From positions 276,189 through 340,188 of the forward strand of contig CALSLW010000002.1 of the NCBI GenBank assembly GCA_943787295.1: 64,000 nt of DNA, given 5' to 3'. Under the pieces are notes generated by a model. That model was given only the letters and a program-made list of their open reading frames with translations. It searched no databases and was not told where the DNA came from. The DNA comes from an uncultured Flavobacteriaceae bacterium (GTDB taxonomy: Bacteria; Bacteroidota; Bacteroidia; Flavobacteriales; Flavobacteriaceae). Each line of letters starts with the position of its first letter. Position 1 is the stretch's first letter. Shown in pieces: positions 17,113 to 26,478 of this stretch. The position numbers and the translations under genes were made by a program.

Positions 17113-18492
17113 ATGATTGTAGCACTAGAAAAGATTGTCGGTCAAAACAATGTTTTGGCCCACGGAAAAGAAACCTCCAGGTTTACGCATATCTGGAAAA
17201 CAGATTTACCCCTGCAGGCACTTGCCGTAGTTTTCCCATCAAGCACAGAAGAATTATCTACTGTCATGAAACTCTGTAATCAAGAAAAGCAAGAGGTCAT
17301 CGTCCACGGTGGTTTAACAAATCTTGTGGGGGCTACCCAAACCGAGAAAAAGCAACTTGTCATTTCTTTAGACAAGATGAATCAAATTGAAGAGATTGAC
17401 GAAAAAAGTAGAACCATCACTGTGCAAGCTGGCGTTATTCTCGAAAATGCTATTGATGCAGCTGCAGATAAAAATTTACTTCTCCCTTTAAGCTTTGGGG
17501 CAAAGGGCTCTGCTCAAGTGGGCGGTGTAGTCTCAACCAATGCCGGTGGATTAAGAGTTTTTCGCTATGGGATGACTCGCCAAATGGTGCTAGGACTAGA
17601 AGCTGTCCTTCCAGACGGAACAATTATCTCTTCTTTGAAAAAGATCATCAAAGACAATTCTGGCTATGATTTAAAGCAACTTTTCATCGGTGCAGAAGGC
17701 ACCTTAGGCATTGTTACCAAAGTAGTCTTTAGACTTCAAGAAAAACCGCAAAGCCGTTCTTCTGCCATCGTTGGAATAAACGACTATGAACGAGTGATTC
17801 AAATGCTCAAGCACATGGAAAAAGGCTTAGCAGGTACCCTAACGGGCTTTGAATTAATGTGGCAGAGAACATATAAAGCCATGACGCAAAGCCCTTCTGG
17901 CTATACAGCTCCACTCCCAAACCACTACCGCTACTATGTCTTTATTGAAAGTTTAGGAAGTGACACAAGCAATGACTTTAATCGATTAGAAACATTAATT
18001 GGCGAAGCCCTTGAATTAGAAATTGTTGAAGATGGCGTTTTAGCGCAAAGCGAACGCGAATTACAAAGTATCTGGAAAATAAGAGAAGACGTTTCTGTGC
18101 TGGCAGATCAAGCACAATATGACCAGCACTTTGATATTAGCCTTCCCATCCCAGTGATAGGCGAAGAGGTGGATCGTGCTATTGAAAAATTAGAGCAATT
18201 AGACTTCGTAGAAAAAATCTTCCCATTTGGCCATGTAGCCGACGGGAACATCCACTTCATTATTGGGAAAAAAGACAATTCTCCAGAAATCATCGAAGCC
18301 ATCAATGCTATTATTTATGCTGAATTAGCCAAACACAAAGGCTCTGTCTCTGCAGAACATGGAATTGGCTTAGATAAGAAAGCTTATCTATCTACTTCAA
18401 GAACAGCCAATGAAATTGCTTTGATGGGTTTACTCAAAAAAACCTTAGACCCAAAGGGGATTTTAAACCCAGGAAGAATTATCAGTCTTTAA
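17113..18492 (+). CDS. FAD-linked oxidase / D-2-hydroxyacid dehydrogenase family
   Basis: About 459 residues with an FAD-binding type-4 domain (HGGLTNLVGATQ, about 60-71; SAQVGGVVSTNAGG; GAEGTLGIVT) and an FAD-oxidase C-terminal domain ending in FGHVADGNIHF and SAEHGIGLDKK. This is the family of D-lactate, D-2-hydroxyglutarate and glycolate dehydrogenases; the exact substrate is not visible. I prefer the ATG at 17113 over a TTG at 17101, which adds only MKLL. Being 30 bp from ald, it may be co-transcribed; a role in 2-oxoacid/2-hydroxyacid turnover would fit. Its TAA overlaps the convergent gene's stop in the shared TTAA. Confidence 0.9.
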   Translation: MIVALEKIVGQNNVLAHGKETSRFTHIWKTDLPLQALAVVFPSSTEELSTVMKLCNQEKQEVIVHGGLTNLVGATQTEKKQLVISLDKMNQIEEIDEKSRTITVQAGVILENAIDAAADKNLLLPLSFGAKGSAQVGGVVSTNAGGLRVFRYGMTRQMVLGLEAVLPDGTIISSLKKIIKDNSGYDLKQLFIGAEGTLGIVTKVVFRLQEKPQSRSSAIVGINDYERVIQMLKHMEKGLAGTLTGFELMWQRTYKAMTQSPSGYTAPLPNHYRYYVFIESLGSDTSNDFNRLETLIGEALELEIVEDGVLAQSERELQSIWKIREDVSVLADQAQYDQHFDISLPIPVIGEEVDRAIEKLEQLDFVEKIFPFGHVADGNIHFIIGKKDNSPEIIEAINAIIYAELAKHKGSVSAEHGIGLDKKAYLSTSRTANEIALMGLLKKTLDPKGILNPGRIISL

Positions 18493-19748
18493 TTTTCTTC
18501 TTTAATCTTAATGGTCAGGTTCCTTATATTTAAGGTATAAGGATAACGCACATGCTGGATTACATAATTAGGAATACTAGTGCGGTCTAAGGGGTCAGAA
18601 TTGGCTGCTGTCTCTGTGGTATCTAAATAGCCATCGCCATCATCGTCGTTATCTGTATTATTACCATAACCGTCCCCATCGGTGTCAAATTGTTCACTAG
18701 CATCAAAAGGGAATACATCCACTAAATTGGTCACCCCATCCCCATCAGTATCATCAGAAGGAGTGGCGGTAGTGGTATCCGCTACCGGTGTACTTGTATT
18801 TGTTGCGGTAGAATCTAGATCAAAAGGAACCAATCTTGTCAGCATAGTTTGCGGCTCTTTTACCATGCGAATCGTAAAGTCTGACTTTGAAGGCATTTCT
18901 AGAATAACATGCTCAAAATACTCTTCATTGATTCGAGAGGCGATCCAAATTGGGATACTGTCATATTCTATCGAAAAACGTTTAGCCCCAGGATATGCAA
19001 TGGGAGAGTCAATACGCAAATCATCTGCAGTGGCATCTTGAGAAGAAACATAACTAATCATTGAAGGCGAAGCCAAAGAGGTTCCAGTAATACTCGCATC
19101 ATCAATATAAATAACCGATTGACGCTCTAACTTATAGTCAAATTCTAAAATAAGATTGTTTCGTGGAAAATCTTCAAAGGATTTACGGGCAACCACCTTA
19201 TGCGGAGAACTATAAGGCACTGTGATCCAATTTGAATAGGGATTACCCTCTGCGTCTGTTGGTTGAGTAAAATCTGTCAGGACAGTATCGGTCCCAGTTA
19301 TTGACCAAATCAAAGGGTCATTTTCTCCAAAAATAAGATCATCTTTATAATACATCTCAATGAAGTTCTCATAATAACGACTATCGCTATCCTCTGTATT
19401 ATAAACCTTTAAACCTACATCATAGCGCCCAAAAGCGTTGTATTCAACCGTCTCTGTGACTTCACTAATACTATCATTTTTTATTGCACCAGGAAAAACC
19501 CATTCAAGACTATCAATATTACTTGCCGACGCGATAAAACTCACATTGAAAGTTGGTGAACCGATGTTTGTCCCTACACCTATCGTTCTAGAAGTTGAGA
19601 TAAAAGCAGCCGAAATATTCCCTGTATTTTCCCAATTAGGATTCAAGGTGTTTTGCTGGGCTTCTGGTGGTTCATACATGGGAGGGACACAGCCTATCCA
19701 AATGGCAAGAGAAAAGATTAATAAAACGCTAAGTCGTTTCAGTTCCAT
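18489..19748 (-). CDS. Lipoprotein with PKD-like and thrombospondin type-3 regions
   Basis: A 419-residue predicted lipoprotein (lipobox IWIGC, Cys20). Residues about 50-135 resemble a PKD-type beta-sandwich (SNIDSLEWVFPG, NAFGRYDVGLKVYN). The C-terminal third holds calcium-binding thrombospondin type-3 repeats (DTDGDGVTNLVDVFP, DTDGDGYGNNTDNDDDGDG) that normally act as spacers. The tail after them is short and does not look like a type IX sorting signal. Probably a surface or periplasmic structural or adhesive lipoprotein; function unknown. A TATTTTTG box ends 4 nt before the ATG, so the message may be leaderless. Confidence 0.82.
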   Translation of the reverse strand: MELKRLSVLLIFSLAIWIGCVPPMYEPPEAQQNTLNPNWENTGNISAAFISTSRTIGVGTNIGSPTFNVSFIASASNIDSLEWVFPGAIKNDSISEVTETVEYNAFGRYDVGLKVYNTEDSDSRYYENFIEMYYKDDLIFGENDPLIWSITGTDTVLTDFTQPTDAEGNPYSNWITVPYSSPHKVVARKSFEDFPRNNLILEFDYKLERQSVIYIDDASITGTSLASPSMISYVSSQDATADDLRIDSPIAYPGAKRFSIEYDSIPIWIASRINEEYFEHVILEMPSKSDFTIRMVKEPQTMLTRLVPFDLDSTATNTSTPVADTTTATPSDDTDGDGVTNLVDVFPFDASEQFDTDGDGYGNNTDNDDDGDGYLDTTETAANSDPLDRTSIPNYVIQHVRYPYTLNIRNLTIKIKEEN

Positions 19749-19752
19749 ATCC

Positions 19753-19760
19753 CAAAAATA
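19753..19760 (-). promoter_or_regulatory. -7 box directly before the TSP3 lipoprotein
   Basis: TATTTTTG matches TAnnTTTG and leaves only 4 nt before the ATG at 19748. With the usual 4-6 nt distance from box to start site, the transcript would begin at or within a base or two of the start codon. No TTG lies at the right distance upstream. Confidence 0.4.
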
Positions 19761-19802
19761 AGTTTTATTTATGATATAAATAATGAATAAATTGATTCAA
19801 TA

Positions 19803-19830
19803 AAAAAAGGCCCAAACAAGGGCCTTTTTT
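19803..19830 (-). terminator. Terminator after aconitase (bidirectional)
   Basis: An 11-bp stem (AAAAAAGGCCC 19803-19813 with GGGCCTTTTTT 19820-19830, 6-nt loop) flanked by A/T runs on both sides. On the minus strand it lies 20 bp beyond the aconitase stop and before the lipoprotein gene. Confidence 0.88.
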
Positions 19831-19850
19831 AAAGTATAAACAGCGTTTGC

Positions 19851-22118
19851 TTAAGCTGCGTTTTCTTTCTTGATTAAGTTTAATGCAGAACCTTCTTTAA
19901 ACCACTCAATCTGTTGTGCATTATAGGTGTGGTTCGCCATAATAGTATCTTTTGATCCATCGGCATGAACTACCTCAACAGTGATTTGCTTTCCAGGAGC
20001 AAAATCTTTTAAATCAACAAAGTTAAAGGTGTCGTCTTCTTGAATAAGGTCATAATCTGCCTCATTCGCAAAGGTGATTCCTAACATCCCTTGCTTCTTT
20101 AAGTTGGTTTCGTGAATACGCGCAAATGATTTTACTAAAACCACTTTAACTCCTAAGAAACGAGGCTCCATTGCAGCGTGTTCACGAGAAGAACCTTCTC
20201 CATAGTTGTGGTCTCCCACAACAACTGTTTCAATTCCAGCTGCTTTGTATTCGCGTTGTACGTCTGGTACTCCACCATACTCCCCTGTCATTTGATTTTT
20301 GACAAAGTTTGTTTTTTGATTGTATGCATTAACTGCTCCAATCAAACAGTTGTTAGAAATATTATCTAAATGCCCGCGGAAACGCAACCATGGCCCAGCC
20401 ATAGAGATGTGATCCGTAGTACATTTTCCATGTGCTTTGATTAATAATTTTGCGCCAGAAAGGTTTTCTCCATCCCATGGTTGAAAAGGAGTTAACAATT
20501 GTAAGCGTTCAGAAGTTTCGTTCACTTTAATTTGAACAGAAGATCCATCTTCTTCTGGAGCGAGGTAACCATTGTCTTCTACATCAAATCCTTTGGAGGG
20601 TAATTCCATCCCAGTAGGTGGGTCTAAACTTACTTCTTCGCCGTTTTGATTAATCAACTTATCTGTTAAAGGGTTGAAATCTAAGCGACCTGCAATGGCT
20701 ACCGCTGCAACCATTTCTGGAGAAGCGACAAAAGCATGGGTATTAGGGTTTCCGTCTGCACGTTTAGAAAAGTTTCTATTAAAAGAATGTATAATCGAGT
20801 TCTTCTCTTGCTTATCTGCTCCTTCTCTTGCCCATTGACCGATACAGGGTCCACAAGCATTGGTAAAAATTTTAGCGTTTAAGTCTTCAAAGACGCTTAA
20901 CAAACCATCTCTTTCTGCTGTATATCGCACCTGCTCTGAACCTGGGTTGATTCCAAATTCTGCTTTAGTAACTAAACCTTTATCAACAGCTTGTTTTGCA
21001 ATAGAAGCGGCACGGGATAAATCTTCATAGGAGGAGTTGGTACAAGAACCGATTAATCCCCATTCAACTTGCAATGGCCAATCGTTTTCTTTCGCTACTT
21101 GACTCATATCGCTTACTTGCGTTGCTAAGTCTGGCGTAAATGGTCCGTTGATATGTGGCTTTAAAGTATCTAAGTCAAGCTCAATTACTTCGTCAAAATA
21201 TTGTTCTGGGTTAGCATATACTTCTGCATCAGCTGTTAGGTGTTCTTTGACAGCATTGGCAGCATCAGCTACATCATCACGACCAGTAGAACGCAAATAA
21301 CGTTCCATTGATTCGTCATATCCAAAAGTAGAAGTGGTTGCTCCAACTTCTGCTCCCATATTACAGATGGTTCCTTTTCCAGTACAAGACATGGCTTCAG
21401 CACCTTCTCCAAAATATTCTATGATTGCGCCGGTACCTCCTTTAACCGTTAGGATACCCGCTACTTTCAAAATAACATCTTTTGGCGCAGTCCAACCGTT
21501 TAATTTTCCAGTTAGTTTTACCCCAATAAGTTTTGGGAATTTTAATTCCCATGGCATATCTGCCATAACGTCTACAGCATCTGCACCACCAACGCCAATG
21601 GCCAGCATTCCTAGTCCACCTGCGTTAACGGTATGTGAATCTGTTCCAATCATCATTCCTCCTGGGAAAGCATAATTTTCTAGAACAACTTGATGAATAA
21701 TCCCAGCGCCTGGCTTCCAAAATCCAATTCCGTACTTATTTGAAACTGATTCTAAAAAGTCAAATACCTCAGCAGAAGTTGAATTCGCTGATTTTAAATC
21801 CACCTCAGCTCCAGATTTAGCTTGGATTAAGTGATCACAATGAACCGTTGTTGGTACAGCGACCTTTTGTTTCCCTGCCTGCATAAATTGTAATAAGGCC
21901 ATTTGTGCAGTAGCATCTTGACAAGCAATTCTATCTGGTGCAAAATCAACATAATCTGCTCCTCTGGTATAAGGACGTTCAGATTTGACATCCCATAAGT
22001 GAGAGTACAAAATCTTTTCAGACGCAGTTAAAGGTTTTCCAGTTAATTTTCGAGCTTCAGCGACACGATCTTCTAATCGTGCATAAACTGCTTTGATCAT
22101 TTCAATGTCAAATGCCAT
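19851..22118 (-). CDS. acn: Aconitate hydratase
   Basis: The citrate/isocitrate isomerase of the TCA cycle, with a [4Fe-4S] cluster. The 755-residue protein matches mitochondrial-type aconitase: [12 protein letters not shown] near the start, [13 protein letters not shown], the cluster ligands in [11 protein letters not shown] and [11 protein letters not shown], and the C-terminal swivel domain with [15 protein letters not shown]. Length is as expected. It is transcribed alone with its own terminator. The upstream region carries two tandem TAATTTTG boxes and, further up, a Crp-like palindrome. Confidence 0.97.
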   Translation of the reverse strand: MAFDIEMIKAVYARLEDRVAEARKLTGKPLTASEKILYSHLWDVKSERPYTRGADYVDFAPDRIACQDATAQMALLQFMQAGKQKVAVPTTVHCDHLIQAKSGAEVDLKSANSTSAEVFDFLESVSNKYGIGFWKPGAGIIHQVVLENYAFPGGMMIGTDSHTVNAGGLGMLAIGVGGADAVDVMADMPWELKFPKLIGVKLTGKLNGWTAPKDVILKVAGILTVKGGTGAIIEYFGEGAEAMSCTGKGTICNMGAEVGATTSTFGYDESMERYLRSTGRDDVADAANAVKEHLTADAEVYANPEQYFDEVIELDLDTLKPHINGPFTPDLATQVSDMSQVAKENDWPLQVEWGLIGSCTNSSYEDLSRAASIAKQAVDKGLVTKAEFGINPGSEQVRYTAERDGLLSVFEDLNAKIFTNACGPCIGQWAREGADKQEKNSIIHSFNRNFSKRADGNPNTHAFVASPEMVAAVAIAGRLDFNPLTDKLINQNGEEVSLDPPTGMELPSKGFDVEDNGYLAPEEDGSSVQIKVNETSERLQLLTPFQPWDGENLSGAKLLIKAHGKCTTDHISMAGPWLRFRGHLDNISNNCLIGAVNAYNQKTNFVKNQMTGEYGGVPDVQREYKAAGIETVVVGDHNYGEGSSREHAAMEPRFLGVKVVLVKSFARIHETNLKKQGMLGITFANEADYDLIQEDDTFNFVDLKDFAPGKQITVEVVHADGSKDTIMANHTYNAQQIEWFKEGSALNLIKKENAA

Positions 22119-22141
22119 AATTCTTTTGAATTTAATTTTGA

Positions 22142-22157
22142 CAAAATTACAAAATTA
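22142..22157 (-). promoter_or_regulatory. Tandem -7 boxes upstream of aconitase
   Basis: The minus strand contains two immediately adjacent copies of TAATTTTG (22150-22157 and 22142-22149), each a full match to TAnnTTTG. They lie 24-39 bp before the aconitase start. No TTG is found 17-23 nt upstream of either, so the promoter match is partial. Confidence 0.4.
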
Positions 22158-22253
22158 AGCGTTTAGAATTCTTCTGTATTATAGAATTAATTGATGCTTC
22201 ATAAAATTCTACAAATCCCAGCAGAAGTGTTTAAAATCATAAAAAAAAGCCCG

Positions 22254-22267
22254 GTGATGTAAATCAC
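22254..22267 (+). promoter_or_regulatory. Crp/Fnr-like palindrome between acn and a small membrane gene
   Basis: GTGA-N6-TCAC, with the half-site spacing of Crp-family operators (TGTGA-N6-TCACA), inside GGTGATGTAAATCACAC. It is 136 bp upstream of aconitase and 91 bp upstream of the small gene on the other strand. No regulator has been assigned; chance occurrence is possible. Confidence 0.3.
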
Positions 22268-22358
22268 ACTTCTCAACTTTCTTTGAAAAAAAATAGACCT
22301 CAAGTATATTGAGTATTTCTTAGAAATAAAGTACCTTTTGGTGATAAAATAAAAATAG

Positions 22359-22562
22359 GTGAGTAAACTATTTCAAAAATACAAAGGGCTATTATTGGTC
22401 CTCTTTTTAGGGCTTTTTATCAGCTTTGTAGACGGTTATGTCCTTAACGGTCAATTTAAAGGGGTAGAAGAATACAAACATTTTATTTATATCGCTGCGC
22501 TATTAATCGGTCTTGCGGTTGTATTAAGCATTTTACTCAAGGAAGGCCCAGCCGAAGAATAA
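22359..22562 (+). CDS. Small two-helix membrane protein
   Basis: A 67-residue protein starting at GTG. Two hydrophobic helices (about 10-28 and 42-60) are separated by a polar loop GQFKGVEEYKH, with basic residues at the N-terminus and acidic ones at the C-terminus. I do not recognise a named family. It precedes the flavin reductase gene by 22 bp on the same strand and may be co-transcribed. An inverted repeat CTCAA-N5-TTGAG at 22298-22312 lies upstream. Confidence 0.65.
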   Translation: MSKLFQKYKGLLLVLFLGLFISFVDGYVLNGQFKGVEEYKHFIYIAALLIGLAVVLSILLKEGPAEE

Positions 22563-22566
22563 GCCT

Positions 22567-22574
22567 TATCTTTG
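22567..22574 (+). promoter_or_regulatory. -7 box before the flavin reductase gene
   Basis: TATCTTTG matches TAnnTTTG and ends 10 nt before the ATG at 22585, directly after the stop of the small membrane gene. It could give the flavin reductase/methyltransferase pair their own short-leader transcript. No TTG at the -33 position. Confidence 0.35.
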
Positions 22575-22584
22575 CCGAAAAAAG

Positions 22585-23202
22585 ATGCAGCATTTTTCAA
22601 AAGAAACAATTGATGCTTTAGCGATACGCTATAAAAACAACTTAATCAATAGTATTTCTGGTTATAAATCGGCTAATTTAATTGGTACCAAGGGTAATGC
22701 GGGAAATACCAATCTCGCTGTCTTTAATTCCATTGTTCATTTGGGGAGTAATCCCGCGCTATTAGGCTTTATCTTACGCCCTACCACGGTCCCTAGACAC
22801 AGCTACCAAAACATGAAAGAAACGGGGGTTTTTACCATCAATCACATTAGTAAAGACCAAATCGAAGATGCCCACCATACTTCGGCGAAGTATCCAGAAA
22901 ATGTTTCTGAATTCGATCAAACCAATCTTAAAGAGGAATACAAAGCAGACTGCTTTGCTCCATTTGTCAAAGATGCGCCGGTACAAATTGCGTGTCGCTA
23001 TGTCAACGATTATCTTATTAAAGAAAATGACACCCTTTTAGTGGTTGGTGCCGTAGAACATTTATTTGTAAAAGACGAAATGCTGCTCGAAGATGGCTAT
23101 GTGCAATTAGACAAAGGAGAAGTTGTAACGGTCAATGGTATAGATGGCTATGCCTTACCACAACTGCTCGCGCGTTTTCCTTATGCCCGACCAAAAGAAT
23201 AA
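22585..23202 (+). CDS. Flavin reductase-like domain protein
   Basis: A 205-residue protein of the FMN-binding flavin reductase family (split-barrel fold). The conserved part is NLIGTKGNAGNTNLAVFNSIVHLGSNPALLGFILRP-like in order, with a later TGVFTINHIS segment. Members reduce flavins with NAD(P)H or are FMN-binding oxidoreductases of unknown substrate. An O-methyltransferase gene follows 2 bp downstream, so they are co-transcribed. No signal peptide. Confidence 0.85.
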   Translation: MQHFSKETIDALAIRYKNNLINSISGYKSANLIGTKGNAGNTNLAVFNSIVHLGSNPALLGFILRPTTVPRHSYQNMKETGVFTINHISKDQIEDAHHTSAKYPENVSEFDQTNLKEEYKADCFAPFVKDAPVQIACRYVNDYLIKENDTLLVVGAVEHLFVKDEMLLEDGYVQLDKGEVVTVNGIDGYALPQLLARFPYARPKE

Positions 23203-23204
23203 GC

Positions 23205-23846
23205 ATGGAATTTATTTCAAACGCCCTTTATGATTATGTTGTGGCTCACTCTCAAGAGGAACCACCATTACTAGCCGATCTAACGCGGCAAACACATTTA
23301 AAAGTGCTGCAACCGCGCATGTTAAGTGGACCATTGCAAGGACGGTTTTTAAGTGTTTTGACCAAATTATTACAACCTAAAAAGATCCTGGAAGTAGGAA
23401 CATTTACCGGTTATGCCACCCTTTGTTTGGCCGAAGGCCTCCCAAAAGACGGTCTAATTGATACCCTGGATAAAAACGAAGAACTCGTCGATTTTCAACG
23501 GTCTTTTTTTGATCGTTCTCCCTGGGGGAAACAAATTCATCAACACTGTGGGGATGCAATTGAAATTATCCCAACGCTTGAAGGAGAGTATGATTTCGTG
23601 TTTCTAGACGCAGATAAAAAGAATTATCTCAATTATCTAGAGCTATTATTCCCAAAAATAAAACCAGGAGGTTTATTGCTATCTGACAATGTGTTGTGGA
23701 GCGGAAAAGTCTTAGAAGAAACACAAAAAAACGATCGAGACACCGCCGTATTAAAAGAATTTAATCAAAAACTAGCTACACATCCCAATTTTGAAACGGT
23801 CTTGCTCCCTTTACGAGACGGTCTAACTTTGAGTCGTAAAATCTAA
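23205..23846 (+). CDS. Class I SAM-dependent O-methyltransferase
   Basis: 213 residues of the O-methyltransferase type 3 (catechol OMT-like) family. Motif I is ILEVGTFTGYATLCLAEGL (SAM binding), then DTLDKNEE, YDFVFLDADKKNYLNYLE with the metal-binding Asp, and LLLSDNVLWSGKV. Such enzymes methylate hydroxyl groups on small aromatic or catechol substrates; the substrate is unknown. The stop overlaps the convergent tatA stop within a shared CTAA. Confidence 0.9.
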   Translation: MEFISNALYDYVVAHSQEEPPLLADLTRQTHLKVLQPRMLSGPLQGRFLSVLTKLLQPKKILEVGTFTGYATLCLAEGLPKDGLIDTLDKNEELVDFQRSFFDRSPWGKQIHQHCGDAIEIIPTLEGEYDFVFLDADKKNYLNYLELLFPKIKPGGLLLSDNVLWSGKVLEETQKNDRDTAVLKEFNQKLATHPNFETVLLPLRDGLTLSRKI

Positions 23847-24109
23847 CCCTTGCGTTTGACAGAGTTGGTCAATTGATCAAAACCTTCTTTTACTTGATCG
23901 ATTTCTTTTTTGATATCTGCCCCTATTTCTTTGGTCGGATCAATGTCTGCCGACTTTTGGATCTCAGATTTAATCTCATTTGTGGCTTGCTTTACCTGGG
24001 TAATCCCTTTGGCTAAGCCTTTGGCAATAGAAGGGATTTTATCTGCCCCAAAGATGAGTAAGACGATAAAAAAGATAAAGACTATCTCTGCACCACTAAT
24101 GAATAACAT
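23843..24109 (-). CDS. tatA: Sec-independent translocase TatA/E family
   Basis: About 88 residues, taking the ATG at 24109 (MLFISGAEIVFIFF); the upstream in-frame ATG at 24127 would add a polar MTKTTS extension. There is one N-terminal transmembrane helix (VFIFFIVLLIFG), the hinge FGADKIP (the family's FG-x-x-x-x-P motif), then an amphipathic helix and a charged tail. TatA forms the pore for folded, twin-arginine proteins. No tatC is nearby. Confidence 0.9.
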   Translation of the reverse strand: MLFISGAEIVFIFFIVLLIFGADKIPSIAKGLAKGITQVKQATNEIKSEIQKSADIDPTKEIGADIKKEIDQVKEGFDQLTNSVKRKG

Positions 24110-24140
24110 GGACGTTGTTTTTGTCAAAGATAAACCAAAA

Positions 24141-24171
24141 AAAAAGCAGCAAAAAAATATCGCTGCTTTTT
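24141..24171 (-). terminator. Terminator after the M1 peptidase operon
   Basis: A 10-bp stem (AAAAAGCAGC 24141-24150 with GCTGCTTTTT 24162-24171, 11-nt loop), A/T-flanked on both sides. On the minus strand it follows the M1 peptidase stop by 21 bp and precedes tatA. Confidence 0.82.
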
Positions 24172-24192
24172 AGTTTATTAGAAAGCTAAATT

Positions 24193-26430
24193 TTAACCTT
24201 TTACTTTGTTTTTGAATTGATCAAAATCAGAGTCAGCCTCTTTTTTAGGCCATGCATTGTTGTTTAAATTAACGTCTGCAGTTGCTGCATCTGGGTCGAT
24301 TGTTACACTAATTAATTCTTTATCTGAAGTAACTAGTTTACGCACAGAAGCGTCGTTTTTACGCCATACTTGTACTGGGTAGGTAACGCGCTCTGTTGAA
24401 CCATCTGCATAACTGTACTCAACAATAATGGGCATTACAATTCCCCCAGGCTTTTCAAATTCGATTTCATAGAAATATTTAGGAAGTGTTTCACCTTCCT
24501 CTAAATTCTCTGCTAAGACGGTTGAATGATTTGTAAATTCACCTTCGGCCAAAGAGGCATCAAATTCTTCACTATCGCCTGCAACCATAAAGACAGAAGG
24601 ACTTAAATCATCTGCAGTCATCCCATAGTTGGCTAACATATCTGTCACCTCTTTACTAGGAGTCGGCGAAACATAGTACCGCTTCACTTCTTTTACCCCT
24701 ATATCAACCACATCTGTAGAATAGAACCATCCTCTCCAGAACCAATCTAAGTCCACTGCAGAAGCGTCTTCCATGGTACGGAAGAAATCTTCGGGAGTTG
24801 GGTGCTTGAACATCCAGCGTTGCGAATAGGTTTTAAAGGCAAAGTCAAACAAGTCTTTCCCCATAATGGTTTCACGAAGAATGTTGAGTGCTGTCGCTGG
24901 TTTTCCATAGGCATTAGGCCCTAGTTGGAAAACATTTTCTGGGTTAGACATAATCGGGCTAATAAAGTCTTGATCCCCGGACATATATCGTACAATTTTA
25001 GAGGGATCACCTCTTCTAGATGGATAATCTTCTTGGAATTCTTGCTCTGTTAAATACTGCATAAAGGTATCTAGACCTTCATCCATCCATCCCCATTGAC
25101 GCTCGTCTGAGTTGACAATCATCGGGAAGTAGTTGTGTCCAACTTCGTGAATGATCACACTGATCATTCCGTATTTTGTACGGTCAGAATAAGTTCCATC
25201 TTCATTAGGACGACCATAGTTCCAGCAAATCATAGGATATTCCATTCCTTGATTTTTCGCATGCACAGAAACCGCCTTAGGATAAGGATAGTCAAAGGTG
25301 TATTTAGAATACACTTCTAAGGTGTGTGCAACCACACGGGTAGAATATTCTTCCCACAATGGGTTTCCTTCTTTAGGATATAAAGAAGAGGCAATTTTAT
25401 TTTCACCTCCTACTTTAACGACCATCATATCCCAGATAAATCTTCTTGAAGAGGCAAAGCCAAAGTCGCGCACGTTTTCTGCGACAAAACGCCATGTTTT
25501 CTTTTTGGTTGCTTTTACCTTTTCCTTTTCAATCACCTCATCTTGGGTAACGATCATCACTGGATCATCATAGGTGTTTAAGGCTTTTTTATAGCGCTGG
25601 TACTCTGTTCTCGACAACACCTCTTTAGGGTTTTGCAAAGTACCTGTCGCTTCCATAATGTGATCTTCTGGAACGGTGATATTTACTTCATAATTCCCAA
25701 AGTTTAAGGCGAATTCTCCATTCCCCCAAAACTGGTAGTTTTGCCAACCCTCTACATCATTATAAACGGCTAAACGCGGAAAAAACTGTGCAATTACATA
25801 GGCACGGTTATCATCTTCGGCAAAATATTCATAACCAGAACGGGCTCGATCTGTCACGTGGTTATTGATTTTATACCACCATTTTATCGAGAAGGTGTAT
25901 TGCGCACCGCTCGCTAGAGGCGAAGGTAAATCAACACGCATCATCGTTTGATTAATGGTGTGGCGCAATGGACGACCATTGGCATCTTTGACGTGTTCGA
26001 TATTAAAACCACCGACGAATTTCTCTCCAGTAAATTCATCCACAAATGATTCTACACGTCTAAAACTAGGTGCTCCAGAAGGGTTTTTCGCCCCTTCCAT
26101 ATCGTTTTCATTACGGATATTTTGATCTAACTGCACCCATAAATAAGGCAATGCATCTGGTGAATTATTGGTATATGTAATGGTTTCGTTCCCGTATAAC
26201 TTAGTGTTTTCGTCGTCTAATTCGATGTCCATTTTATAATCCACTTGCTGCTGATAATAATCAACACCTGGCGCACCAGAGGCTGTTCTAAAACGGTTAG
26301 GCGTAGCAAATTCTTCATACAACTGCTTGAATTTGTTGTTGTTTTTATGCCCTTGAATCGCGGTAGAGTCTTGTGCTAGAACTACGGTCGAAAAAAGCAT
26401 AAAGATTGAGGCAAATAGGCACTTTTTCAT
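24193..26430 (-). CDS. Exported M1-family zinc metallopeptidase
   Basis: A 745-residue protein with a signal peptide (cleavage near VVLAQ) and the M1 (gluzincin) zinc site: HEVGH at residues 428-432 and the third ligand Glu451 in WMDEGLDTF, exactly 18 residues after the second histidine. The N-terminal domain has the beta-sandwich of aminopeptidase N-like enzymes. A periplasmic or outer-membrane aminopeptidase is likely. It is the last gene of a four-gene minus-strand run after two regulatory-like-domain proteins and a DUF6702 protein. Confidence 0.92.
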   Translation of the reverse strand: MKKCLFASIFMLFSTVVLAQDSTAIQGHKNNNKFKQLYEEFATPNRFRTASGAPGVDYYQQQVDYKMDIELDDENTKLYGNETITYTNNSPDALPYLWVQLDQNIRNENDMEGAKNPSGAPSFRRVESFVDEFTGEKFVGGFNIEHVKDANGRPLRHTINQTMMRVDLPSPLASGAQYTFSIKWWYKINNHVTDRARSGYEYFAEDDNRAYVIAQFFPRLAVYNDVEGWQNYQFWGNGEFALNFGNYEVNITVPEDHIMEATGTLQNPKEVLSRTEYQRYKKALNTYDDPVMIVTQDEVIEKEKVKATKKKTWRFVAENVRDFGFASSRRFIWDMMVVKVGGENKIASSLYPKEGNPLWEEYSTRVVAHTLEVYSKYTFDYPYPKAVSVHAKNQGMEYPMICWNYGRPNEDGTYSDRTKYGMISVIIHEVGHNYFPMIVNSDERQWGWMDEGLDTFMQYLTEQEFQEDYPSRRGDPSKIVRYMSGDQDFISPIMSNPENVFQLGPNAYGKPATALNILRETIMGKDLFDFAFKTYSQRWMFKHPTPEDFFRTMEDASAVDLDWFWRGWFYSTDVVDIGVKEVKRYYVSPTPSKEVTDMLANYGMTADDLSPSVFMVAGDSEEFDASLAEGEFTNHSTVLAENLEEGETLPKYFYEIEFEKPGGIVMPIIVEYSYADGSTERVTYPVQVWRKNDASVRKLVTSDKELISVTIDPDAATADVNLNNNAWPKKEADSDFDQFKNKVKG

Positions 26431-26478
26431 TCTATCAAAAATTTAAATTGTGGTTAAATATACTTTAATTTTTATATA

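Noticed and set aside
21334..21675. 113-codon Pro/Ala/Ser-rich frame opposite aconitase
   Set aside because: Shadow of the aconitase reading frame; low-complexity translation.
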